This document shows, in pieces, positions 56,989-64,000 of a stretch of DNA of 64,000 nt. Both the position numbers and the translations under genes were made by a program. Under the pieces are notes generated by a model that was not told where the DNA came from, ran no database searches, and worked only from the letters and a program-made list of their open reading frames with translations. The stretch lies in the NCBI GenBank assembly GCA_023391285.1, contig JAEWBF010000100.1, positions 1 through 64,000 on the forward strand. The letters are read 5' to 3'. Each line of letters starts with the position of its first letter. The stretch's first letter is position 1. The stretch comes from Verrucomicrobiota bacterium (lineage in GTDB: Bacteria > Verrucomicrobiota > Verrucomicrobiia > Opitutales > Opitutaceae).

Positions 56989-59262
56989 ATGGATATCCTT
57001 ACTTCCGATCGTTCCGCGGTGCGCGAGCTGTTGCGCCGCCGCTCTTTCCCGGCACTTCGTCTGCCTCTTGCCCTGGCTGTTTCGTTCGGCTGCCTCGCGT
57101 CGGGGTCGGCGCAAACATCTGTTCCGCGAATCACTCCGCGGGTGGACGATGCCGGTCGCGAGCAGCGCATCGACGGTTTCGGCACCTGCACGTATACGGG
57201 CGGTTCGGCCGAACAAGCGTGGTTTCATCAGCTTTATTACGACGAGCTGGGGGCGTCGATCGTGCGCGCGGATCTGACGCCGCGGCTGAAGACGCCGTAT
57301 TCGGCTTTCACCTACAACAGCCCGTGGTTTCACAACAATCCGCCGCTGCCGGGGCCGGAGAACAACAACGTCCGCACCTACACGGGACCCAACGACTATT
57401 CGCGGGAGTTTGCCGGCAAGAGTGCGCCGATTGCGATCATGGGGCCGGACATCGAGCAGAACCTCGCGGTGTTCGACTACGACAATACGCTGCCGAAAGG
57501 CTCCGGAATTCTCGCGCGCGTGGGAACGCAGCGCGCGGAGGAGTTGGGCGGGTTCAAACTGCTGGGCTGTTTCTGGTCACCGGTGCCGTGGGTGAAAATC
57601 GCGACGGGCAACGTGTCGCCCAACTACGGTGGAATCTTGCCGAGGCAGGGCACGCCCTGGCCGTATATCTGGTTCGATAATTTCGCCGGCGGAAAACTCG
57701 ATGTGTCGCACACGCCGCTCGAAGTGTTCAATGACGGGACCGGGCCGACGAGTGCGTTGACGCAGTATGCGAGGAGCTGCGCGGCCTACATTCTTGGCTA
57801 CCAGCGGCACTTTGGCGTGAAGTTCTACGCGGTCAGCATTCAGAACGAACCGGGGTTTCAGCAGTATTTCAGCAGCGCGCGGTATGCGCTCTCGAGCGAG
57901 TATATCGCGGCGCTGAATGCGCTCCGGGCGGAGTTCGACCGGCATCCGGAGTTGAAGCATATTATCTTCTCCGGGACGGACGATCTGCTGGGCAACGATG
58001 CGTATGGGTTGTGGCAATTTGGCGGCGGGGCGACCACGCAGCACAAGAACCTGCAATACGTCGCGAACATCGAAGCCGATCCGCTCGCGCGGGAGGCGTT
58101 GCAGATCTATGCGATTCATGGATACGCCGCAAACGGCGTGAATGCGGCGGAAGCGGATCCTTTGCAGTGGCGCTGGTGGGCGGAGGGCTGGACCGAGAGT
58201 CCGGCGCCTGGAATTCCGGCTCCCGTGAATGGATTCGTGGCCACGGGTAAACGCTCGTGGATGACGGAGACCTCCGGCGAGAATCCGCGCTGGCTCTGGC
58301 CGCAGAACGGGTTTCCGGGTTCTGGCGCGTGGAGCGTGGCGCTGCGGATTCATCAAGCGCTGACCGCGGGGCGCCAGAACGCGTGGCTTTACTGGCAGAT
58401 GGCGGATGGCGGAACTGTTGCCGAGACGGAGACGTTGACCGGATCGGTCGAGTTGGAAACGGCGCCAAAGTTCAACGCGGCGCGGCATTTCTTCCGCTAC
58501 ATTCGCCCCGGCGCGCAGCGAGTGGAAGTGGACGTCGAATCGGCGGCGATCGATGCGAGCGCGTATGTGCACGACGACAACCAGACGATCACGTATGTGC
58601 TGCTGAATACGACGGCGGCAGCAGTGACGATCGAAGTGGCGGCGCCGGCGCTTCCGAGCGGGGTGGAGAGTTTCGACGTGTTTACGTCGAGCGAAGGAAG
58701 CTACTGGATTCCTTCGGCGGCGGCGGTGACCGACGGCAAGGCAGCGGTGACGGTGCCGGGTTACGGCGTCGTGACGCTTGTCGGCGAAGGAACGTCGCGG
58801 AGTGTTTTTGCGGATCGTGCGGGTGACGGCTGGACGCAAGTGCAGGGAAGCACGACGGACGAACACACGCACTGGATCAGCGAGCGGGCGTTGAACTTCG
58901 AAACGAGTCACCAGCACCGGACGCTGGAGTTGGCGCATGCGAGCGGAGTGAGCGTGGCGGAGAACAATGTGCTGCAGTTCTACGTGAAGGCCACCGCGGG
59001 CGGCGCGACGCTGAAGCGCGTCGAACTGCAGTTTGCCGGGCGCAAGCAGCCGGTGACGGCGAAACACCATTCGATCTCGGTGGACGGCGAGCCGATCCAT
59101 GGGAAAAAGATCGACGTGCCGAACGATGGCGCGTGGCACGAAGTCAGGGTGGATCTCGACGAAGTCGCTCCGAATGCCGGAGTGTCGCTGGTCGGAATCA
59201 CGTTGGAAGCGGACAACCGCCGCAGGCTCGTGATCGACGACATCGTGCTGCGATCGCTCTAA
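56989..59262 (+). CDS. Secreted GH30-like glycosidase
   Basis: 757 aa. A long N-terminus (MDILTSDRSAVRELLRRRSF) precedes the signal helix (LRLPLALAVSFGCLASGSAQ). The (beta/alpha)8 barrel has the acid/base in SIQNEPGFQQYF (near residue 284-288) and the nucleophile in SWMTETSGENPRW (near 424-428), as in GH30. A beta-sandwich (ITYVLLNTTAAAVTIEVAAP) completes the GH30 fold to about 600. The last 150 residues form an extra beta domain (LKRVELQFAGRKQPV, VGITLEADNRRRLVIDDIVL) that may bind sugars. Likely substrates are glucuronoxylan or beta-glucans. Confidence 0.85.
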   Translation: MDILTSDRSAVRELLRRRSFPALRLPLALAVSFGCLASGSAQTSVPRITPRVDDAGREQRIDGFGTCTYTGGSAEQAWFHQLYYDELGASIVRADLTPRLKTPYSAFTYNSPWFHNNPPLPGPENNNVRTYTGPNDYSREFAGKSAPIAIMGPDIEQNLAVFDYDNTLPKGSGILARVGTQRAEELGGFKLLGCFWSPVPWVKIATGNVSPNYGGILPRQGTPWPYIWFDNFAGGKLDVSHTPLEVFNDGTGPTSALTQYARSCAAYILGYQRHFGVKFYAVSIQNEPGFQQYFSSARYALSSEYIAALNALRAEFDRHPELKHIIFSGTDDLLGNDAYGLWQFGGGATTQHKNLQYVANIEADPLAREALQIYAIHGYAANGVNAAEADPLQWRWWAEGWTESPAPGIPAPVNGFVATGKRSWMTETSGENPRWLWPQNGFPGSGAWSVALRIHQALTAGRQNAWLYWQMADGGTVAETETLTGSVELETAPKFNAARHFFRYIRPGAQRVEVDVESAAIDASAYVHDDNQTITYVLLNTTAAAVTIEVAAPALPSGVESFDVFTSSEGSYWIPSAAAVTDGKAAVTVPGYGVVTLVGEGTSRSVFADRAGDGWTQVQGSTTDEHTHWISERALNFETSHQHRTLELAHASGVSVAENNVLQFYVKATAGGATLKRVELQFAGRKQPVTAKHHSISVDGEPIHGKKIDVPNDGAWHEVRVDLDEVAPNAGVSLVGITLEADNRRRLVIDDIVLRSL

Positions 59263-59296
59263 GCGAAGCGTGGAAGGAGGAGGATTTGAACGAGCG

Positions 59297-59334
59297 AACG
59301 GCTCCGTTGCACGGCGACGGAGCCGTTTTTTTTT
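59297..59334 (+). terminator. Rho-independent terminator after the GH30 gene
   Basis: An 11-bp perfect stem (AACGGCTCCGT / ACGGAGCCGTT) with a nine-base loop runs into a stretch of nine T's. It begins 35 bp after the GH30 stop and precedes the end of the convergent azoreductase gene. Confidence 0.93.
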
Positions 59335-59351
59335 CGCCGGTGCCAGGGAAG

Positions 59352-60002
59352 TTACGCGGCGGCCTGCGAGCAGCGGGTGGCAACGTAGCGGTCGATCGCC
59401 TGCTCGGCGGTGACGATCGAACGATCGTGCGACTCGCCGGGTTTCTCTTCGTCGCCGACGCGAATGAACGTGAGGTCGGTGAGTCCGTTGAACGTGAGCA
59501 AGGTTGTGAGGTGAGGCTCGAGCGTGGCGAGCGGGAAGGCGGAGCTGCCGGGAAGCATGGCGGCGTCTCCGGCCGAGACGAGGACCACCACGGGCTTCGG
59601 AGTGAGCAATGGGCGGTAAGGCTCAACGGGATCGCCGGTCATCTCGAACGTGCGGCCCACGCGGATGATCTGATCGAACCAGGCCTTCAGCTGCGCAGGC
59701 ATGCCGAAGTTGTAGAGCGGTGCGCCCATCACGATGGTGTCGGCGCGTTCGATTTCGTCGAGCAAGGTGTCGCTTTCGCGGAGGGCTTCGAGCATTTCGG
59801 CCGTGCGACGTTCGGGGCGCGTGAACGCGGCGGCGATCCAGGTTTCGTTGACGGTGGGTGGCGGGTGGAGGCCGACATCGCGCTGGAGGATGGTGCCGTG
59901 GGGATTGGCTGCCGACCAGGCGGCGGTGAAGCGGTGGGCGAGGCGGCGGGTGATGGAGCGCGTGACGCGCCCGCTGGAGTGAACGACAAGGAGCGTATTC
60001 AT
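59352..60002 (-). CDS. azoR: FMN-dependent NADH-azoreductase
   Basis: 216 aa from MNTLLVVHSSGRVTRSITRR (an ATG four codons earlier is possible). The flavodoxin-like fold binds FMN at the first loop (HSSGRVTRSIT) and at MGAPLYNFGMPAQLKAWFDQI, which is diagnostic of AzoR. The later segment PKPVVVLVSAGDAAM is also conserved. It reduces quinones and azo dyes with NADH. The HxlR regulator 166 bp upstream on the same strand probably controls it. Confidence 0.93.
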   Translation of the reverse strand: MNTLLVVHSSGRVTRSITRRLAHRFTAAWSAANPHGTILQRDVGLHPPPTVNETWIAAAFTRPERRTAEMLEALRESDTLLDEIERADTIVMGAPLYNFGMPAQLKAWFDQIIRVGRTFEMTGDPVEPYRPLLTPKPVVVLVSAGDAAMLPGSSAFPLATLEPHLTTLLTFNGLTDLTFIRVGDEEKPGESHDRSIVTAEQAIDRYVATRCSQAAA

Positions 60003-60168
60003 CGTCGCGAGCATAGCGCGACGGCGACGAGTCTGCTTCGTCGCAAGTTTGGGAGTGACTCACAGGAATGTGAGCGTGGGCCTCGGTGTGCGGGGCAGGG
60101 CTTTATGCTCCGACGGCCTGGCGCGCGAGTTGGGTGGAGGCGTAAAGCTCCTCCCGCCGTGTGAGAAT

Positions 60169-60543
60169 CTAAGCGGCGCGGGGTTTTCGGCCGGCGCGGC
60201 GGGCGAGGTAGGCGGCGCCCCAGAGCTCGAGTTGATCCATCACGGCGGAGAGCGCCTGGCCGTCCTGGGTAAGTGAATACACGACCTTCACCGGCACCTC
60301 TTCGGCGAAGACGGCGCGAGCGACGACGCCGTCGGCTTCGAGCTGTCGCAATTGGAGCGAAAGCGCCTGGGGCGTGATGCTGCGCAGGACGGATTGAAGA
60401 TCGGAGAAGCGCTTCGGGCCGGATTTGAGCTCGAACAGGATTGAAGGCTTCCAGCGACCACGGATTACGTCCAGCGCCGCCCGCACGGGGCAGCGTTCCT
60501 GCAAGGCGTCGATTTTTTGCCGATACGGCTCGAGCGATCGCAT
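60169..60543 (-). CDS. HxlR-family transcriptional regulator
   Basis: 124 aa from MRSLEPYRQKIDALQERCPV. The winged helix has RGRWKPSILFELKSGPKRFS, SITPQALSLQLRQLEADGVV and VVYSLTQDGQALSAVM. Cys18 (ERCPV) lies just before the first helix, where HxlR members such as YodB and HypR sense thiol-reactive quinones or hypochlorite. Together with AzoR downstream this is the classic quinone-sensing pair, though the link is inferred from position. Confidence 0.92.
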   Translation of the reverse strand: MRSLEPYRQKIDALQERCPVRAALDVIRGRWKPSILFELKSGPKRFSDLQSVLRSITPQALSLQLRQLEADGVVARAVFAEEVPVKVVYSLTQDGQALSAVMDQLELWGAAYLARRAGRKPRAA

Positions 60544-60622
60544 GAGGAAGGAGAGTGGCGGACTTGGCGCGATCGGCAACCGCGACGTGCAGAACGCGGA
60601 GTTGGAGTGCGTTGACTTCGGG

Positions 60623-61108
60623 TCAGCCGCGGCGGGCGGCTTCGATTTTGGCGACGTCGATTTTGCGCATCGTCATCATGGCTTCGAAGGCGCGTTTGGC
60701 TTCGGCGCCGCCGGCGTTGAAGGCTTCGGTGAGGACGCGGGGAGTGATTTGCCAGGAGAGGCCCCAGCGGTCTTTGCACCAGCCGCATTCGCTCTCCTGG
60801 CCGCCGTTGGAGACGATGGCGTTCCAGTAGCGGTCGGTTTCCTCCTGGGTGTCGGTGGCGATTTGGAAGGAGAACGCTTCGCTGTGCGTGAACATGGGGC
60901 CGCCGTTGAGGCCGATGCAGGGGATGCCGCAGACGGTGAATTCGACGGTGAGGGCGTCGCCCTTTTTCCCGGACGGGAAGTCGCTGGGCGCGTAGTGGAC
61001 GGCGGTGACTTCGCTGTCGGGGAAGGTGGCGGCGTAGAAGCGCGCGGCATCTTCGGCGTCTTTGTTGAACCAGAGGCAGATGGTGTTTTTTGGGATGGTG
61101 GTTTTCAT
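60623..61108 (-). CDS. PhnB/3-demethylubiquinone-type VOC protein
   Basis: 161 aa from MKTTIPKNTICLWFNKDAED; the longer frame adds noise. Conserved segments are DAARFYAATFPDSEVTAVHY, TVEFTVCGIPCIGLNGGPMF, EETDRYWNAIVSNGG and CGWCKDRWGLSWQITPRVL, and an alpha-helical end (EAKRAFEAMMTMRKIDVAKI). This is the longer PhnB-like subfamily. Substrate unknown. It precedes HxlR by 79 bp on the same strand (minus direction) from its own start. Confidence 0.9.
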   Translation of the reverse strand: MKTTIPKNTICLWFNKDAEDAARFYAATFPDSEVTAVHYAPSDFPSGKKGDALTVEFTVCGIPCIGLNGGPMFTHSEAFSFQIATDTQEETDRYWNAIVSNGGQESECGWCKDRWGLSWQITPRVLTEAFNAGGAEAKRAFEAMMTMRKIDVAKIEAARRG

Positions 61109-61471
61109 GGGAGAGTGAGTGACGAGGTCGGTGGGGCGGAGGTTGATTCGGGGTGAGGTGATGGAGTGTGTCGTCGTTATGTAACGAACAGGAAGGTCGT
61201 GAACGGACGACTCGGGCGGAAATTTCGAAGCGGCGACGACGGATGCTCGATTCTCATACGGCAACGGAACGAACGGAGGGGGTGAATTGCGACGGGCGGA
61301 GGAGCAGGGGTTTAGCCGCAAAGAGGCGCAGAAGGCGCAAAGATAAAGGCTCGGTGGCGCATATTTCGGATGGAGCCGAAGTGAAACCTCGGAAGCTCAA
61401 TTCGGGCCGGAGGGGCTAAAAACCGGAGGAGCTGGGATCATCACCGGTGACGCGAGGCCGCGCGATGGACA
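61109..61471. other. Intergenic region with a short A-rich dispersed motif
   Basis: 363 bp without a credible gene. It holds GCCGCAAAGAGGCGCAGAAGGCGCAAAG-type sequence (about 61315-61342), which is also present, slightly changed, near 47944-47971 (GCCGCAAAAAGTCGCAGAAG). The two copies may be a dispersed repeat. No promoter boxes were assigned. Confidence 0.4.
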
Positions 61472-61937
61472 CTAGGATGCAGACGGGGGAACTGGCGGCA
61501 TGGCCGTCGATGGGCGTTTGAGCGAAGGGCGCTTGAACCAAAATGTGATCGCACCGAGCGGGAGCGAGAGGGAGATGATCCAAGGCGAGTAGATGGTCGC
61601 GGCAAACGCGCTCACTCCGAGCAGGTGGATTGAAACGGGAGAGAACCCAACGTCGCCGGTGGTCCAGTTGAGTCGCGCGGCGACGAGGGCGTGAAGTTTT
61701 TGATTCAGCTCCGGTGGGGTGAGGCGTTTGCCGTAACAGCTGTCGATGTGACGCAGAAGCGTGGTTTCCCGTTTCGGCCGAGGACTGCCCTCGGTGCGAA
61801 GTCGCGCGATGGTTTTTTCGATGAACGGGTCAGAAGAAGGACTCGAGGCGGGCGGGCTGGGAGCCGAGTGCGACGGACTGGCCTTCGATTTCGGTGACGG
61901 CGCTGTGGGCGAGGCGGAAGAGTTTGATGTCACTCAT
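61472..61937 (-). pseudogene. Chimeric remnant: DUF5655-like start joined to a NYN-like C-terminal piece
   Basis: ATG at 61937 begins MSDIKLFRLAHSAVTEIEGQ followed by SVAL, the hallmark start of DUF5655/DUF91-like nuclease-fold proteins. After 24 residues homology ends and a TGA follows at 61830. In another frame the sequence then reads DPFIEKTIARLRTEGSPRPK, RETTLLRHIDSCYGKRLTPP and ELNQKLHALVAARLN, which resembles the C-terminal end of NYN-domain proteins (this match is weak). A hydrophobic segment follows (SPWIISLSLPLGAITFWF) to the stop at 61472. Either piece may be expressed, but neither is a complete family member. Confidence 0.5.
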
Positions 61938-62064
61938 GAGGTGAAGCTGGCGGAGAGGGTGAGGACGCTTGGAAATCGTTTGCCAATCGGATGGGGCTCC
62001 ACGATGGTTTGCGCGGGCCTGCTCTTACTGAAAGTCGTCTCCATGACGTCGCGGCGCGAGTCGC

Positions 62065-62880
62065 TCAGGTAAGTGGCGGGCCCAGTTTGTTGGCGGAGGT
62101 GAGAGGATTCTTCTTGGTGTAGTAGTTGCGGTTCCCGTCGTATTTAGCGCGGTCGTAGAGATCCACGACGAGGCGGACCTTATCGGAGAGATACTCGTAG
62201 AAGCGGAGTTCTCCTCGTTCGAAAACTCGTTGGACTGACCAACAGAGATAATCGGAAACGGTCAGCAGTGGTTCGGTGCGCGGATTTTGCACGTTGAACA
62301 CGACGTGAGTCTTGATCGCCTCGACGCCTTGCCAATCAAAGGCACGGCGGAGAGCGATCCAGAGCGCCTCGTTGAGCACGTGTTCGCGTGTGCTGGAGCC
62401 GCGCTGGGCGACGTTCAAAACGAGCCGGCGATCTCGTTTCATTCGGCGTTTGAGCAGGTGAGAAAGCATGTCGGCGTAAAAGAGTTTGTCTTTGGCCTGA
62501 TGCGTTTTCTCGAAGAGGGCGGGAATCTTCCGCGCGATAACGATCTCGGCTTCGCACGGGAGCGAGCGGATGTAACGCATGAGGACGCTACGAACTTCGG
62601 GCGAGTCTTTGCACGCGTGGAAGAAGAAGCCGCCGGATTCGATCCGCTTGCGGACACTGGGGATCACATTCACCAGCGGATCGGTCTCGATCTGCCGCTG
62701 GAGGGCCGCGATTTCGGAACGAACTTCAGTGAGCGGTCGGTCGATGCGAACGATGCCCATACCGAACGTGAGCGAAATGCCGTTCTGGCCAAGGATCAGT
62801 TTGCGACCGCTGCCGTAGAACGTAGTGTCGCCGGTTTCGTCGAGAAAGCGATGGACGGTCTCCTGTTTCGATTCGCTCAT
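62065..62880 (-). CDS. DUF3800-family protein (RNase H-like fold)
   Basis: 271 aa. VHRFLDETGDTTFYG is the DUF3800 opening with the catalytic-type Asp-Glu-Thr/Ser-Gly signature. Further family signals are GGFFFHACKDSPEVRSVLMR, REHVLNEALWIALRRAFDW, LTVSDYLCWSVQRVFERGEL and KVRLVVDLYD. DUF3800 proteins are predicted RNase H-like nucleases found in defence islands and on mobile elements. It lies just downstream (minus strand) of the MmeI-like gene and looks intact. Confidence 0.8.
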   Translation of the reverse strand: MSESKQETVHRFLDETGDTTFYGSGRKLILGQNGISLTFGMGIVRIDRPLTEVRSEIAALQRQIETDPLVNVIPSVRKRIESGGFFFHACKDSPEVRSVLMRYIRSLPCEAEIVIARKIPALFEKTHQAKDKLFYADMLSHLLKRRMKRDRRLVLNVAQRGSSTREHVLNEALWIALRRAFDWQGVEAIKTHVVFNVQNPRTEPLLTVSDYLCWSVQRVFERGELRFYEYLSDKVRLVVDLYDRAKYDGNRNYYTKKNPLTSANKLGPPLT

Positions 62881-63119
62881 CGACTACGTTGATAGCGGTC
62901 GCATGCGGTTGAGATTAGCGGACGAAGGTGTCTTTGGTGTCGCCTTCGCGGGCGCGGCCTAGGGCAACGAGGGTTTGGAGGATTTCGGCGATGTCGGCGG
63001 GTTTCGCGCGGGTGAAACGTTTCGCGAGGTCGGCGGCGGTGGCGGGTTTTTCTTGGGATGCGAGCGCGGTTTCGATGGCGCGGACGCGCTCGGCGAGGGG
63101 TTTGGGCCAGGGGTGTTTC

Positions 63120-63147
63120 GATTTTGGATTTTGGATTTTCGATTTTC
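63120..63147. repeat. Heptanucleotide tract (GATTTTG/C x4)
   Basis: Four consecutive 7-mers: GATTTTG, GATTTTG, GATTTTC, GATTTTC. It lies inside the MmeI-like gene and encodes the Lys/Ser/Asn-rich linker. AT-rich against a GC-rich background, it looks like an inserted repeat. Confidence 0.8.
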
Positions 63148-63470
63148 CGGAGGGCCGCGCTTTACGAAAGCGTGGGTCGTTGGCGGCGTCGGATTTTGAG
63201 CCGGCCAATTCGAGGCTTGTTTGCTTCGTCGCGAATTGGGGGGCGAGAAGGGGGATTTGGTAGTCGGGGCGGAGCCAGCGTATTTTGCCCGTCGCTTCTT
63301 CGGCGGCGCGTTGCGCATTCAACAAGACAACGCGTTCGAGGATTTCGGCGTCGGTGAGCGGCCAGGGCCAGCCGTAGGCGTCGGCGACGGCGCGATCGAG
63401 GTCGTCGTGGAGTTGCTTGAGCGTCGAGACGAGGGCGGCTTCGTGGATCGCGCGTTCCTTGGGCGAGAGC

Positions 63471-63510
63471 GGCTCGGCTCGGCTCGGCTCGGCTCGGCTC
63501 GGCTCGGCTC
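63471..63510. repeat. Pentanucleotide tract GGCTC x8
   Basis: Eight perfect copies of GGCTC (GAGCC on the coding minus strand). The unit is not a multiple of three, so copy-number change shifts the frame. The upstream frame stops at the first repeat (TGA at 63509-63511) whatever the copy number. Confidence 0.95.
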
Positions 63511-64000
63511 AATTGCGGCGGATCAAATTTCGGATCTTTTCAAGGACATTGTAGATGTCGGTGAGGCCGAGGCGGTGCTGCTGCTGGGCGCGTTTGCGGT
63601 GGGCGTCGAGTTCCTCGGCCAACGCGCGGATGCGGTCTTTCTGTTTTTCGGTGCAGTCGGGGAAGGGGAAGGGATCGAAGCAGCGGGATTTGTTGTAGCG
63701 CGGATCATTGCCAACGCCAAGACGGCCGCCTGCAGCGAGCGAGTAAACGACGTGAATGCGGCTGCTCAGCACGCCGAGGTGAAAGGCGTCTTCGAGCGCG
63801 ATCGCTATGAGCATGTTGTCCGGCAGAACTGATGCTTCGAGAAATTGGAAGAAGCGGTGTTTGCCTGTCTCAATGGTTGCGATGTAACGCTCGAGCCCGA
63901 CCAGAGCGGGCCGGAAGTCGCGCCTCGGTTCACCGATAATCCACCAGTTGTCACGATAGGTAGAACGATTGTTCAGGTCCCGTTCGGGTTTCACATTAGC

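Larger units (their letters stand above)
62915..64000 (-). pseudogene. 3' part of an MmeI-like type IIL restriction-methyltransferase gene, interrupted by in-frame TGA
   Basis: The frame enters from beyond 64000 and reads ALVGLERYIATIETGKHRFF, LEDAFHLGVLSSRIHVVYSL, DPRYNKSRCFDPFPFP, LDAHRKRAQQQH and LTDIYNVLEKIR, the C-terminal region of MmeI-type single-chain restriction/methylation enzymes. After LIRRN a TGA (63509-63511) interrupts. The same frame continues through a GAGCC tract to LSPKERAIHEAALVSTLKQL, HDDLDRAVADAYGWPWPL and LNAQRAAEEATGKIRWLRPD, the rest of the same domain, to a stop at 62915. The TGA and repeat sit where homologues have a short loop. A linker (SGKSKIQNPKSKH) comes from a heptamer tract. 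The gene is inactive, split or reinitiated; only the last 360 codons are visible. Confidence 0.8.

Noticed and set aside
63471..63510. Simple on/off phase variation of the upstream MmeI-like frame by GGCTC copy number
   Set aside because: The TGA is made by the first repeat and the bases before it, so it stays whatever the copy number; only a reinitiation model remains.
1..64000. tRNA, rRNA, riboswitch and origin features
   Set aside because: None recognised by eye. A covariance-model scan (tRNAscan, Rfam) would be decisive and could not be run.

Overview
The window looks like chromosomal DNA of a high-GC verrucomicrobial bacterium close to Opitutaceae. This is inferred from protein flavour, not from a marker-gene search. 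Supporting signs are three CRTAC1-type (FG-GAP plus ASPIC/UnbV) proteins, secreted glycan-active enzymes, LytTR two-component genes, and the housekeeping run rplI-dnaB-bamA-skp-lpxD-prs-htrA. I saw no rRNA, tRNA or CRISPR array.

Layout. The window opens with the last codons of an IS3-type transposase. From 0.2 to 14.5 kb lies a mostly minus-strand secretory and regulatory block: a 1,091-aa CRTAC1 protein, a vanadium haloperoxidase-like enzyme, an orphan MbtH-thioesterase II fusion, a degenerate FKBP coupled to a second CRTAC1 protein, two tandem LytTR regulators with one LytS-type kinase, and a divergent third CRTAC1 protein. From 14.6 to 23.5 kb are plus-strand housekeeping genes for ribosome, replication, outer-membrane assembly, lipid A, PRPP and periplasmic proteolysis. 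From 23.6 to 35.2 kb is a mixed metabolic stretch: CE15 glucuronoyl esterase, a GH67/GH115-like enzyme, an entericidin-like lipoprotein, a PQQ dehydrogenase-like protein and SelO. From 35.9 to 46.5 kb one gene encodes a 3,525-residue secreted modular protein with a beta-helix, a heparinase/alginate-lyase-like region and three tandem carbohydrate-binding-like modules.

From 46.5 to 53.2 kb are small metabolic and hypothetical genes, then a decaying segment: an M48 peptidase broken by an in-frame TAG and a frameshifted, deleted remnant of an FAD oxidoreductase-Rieske gene. From 53.2 to 55.5 kb is a candidate light-responsive unit: a CarH/LitR-like MerR-B12 regulator, arrays of TTAGACA half-sites, a fasciclin gene and an SRPBCC gene. 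A GH30 enzyme, a redox pair (HxlR-AzoR) and a VOC protein follow. The right end (61.4-64 kb) resembles a defence-associated region: a DUF5655-like stub, a DUF3800 protein and the 3' part of an MmeI-like restriction-methyltransferase gene carrying an in-frame TGA, a GGCTC x8 tract and a heptamer tract.

A family of short palindromes (core GGCGGGGTC, four-base loop, GACCCCGCC, then CTAC) lies at gene ends through the window, including one head-to-head pair that resembles a REPIN. The most notable items are the CarH-like regulator with its putative operators, the MbtH-thioesterase fusion, the repeat-bearing MmeI-like gene and the giant modular protein.
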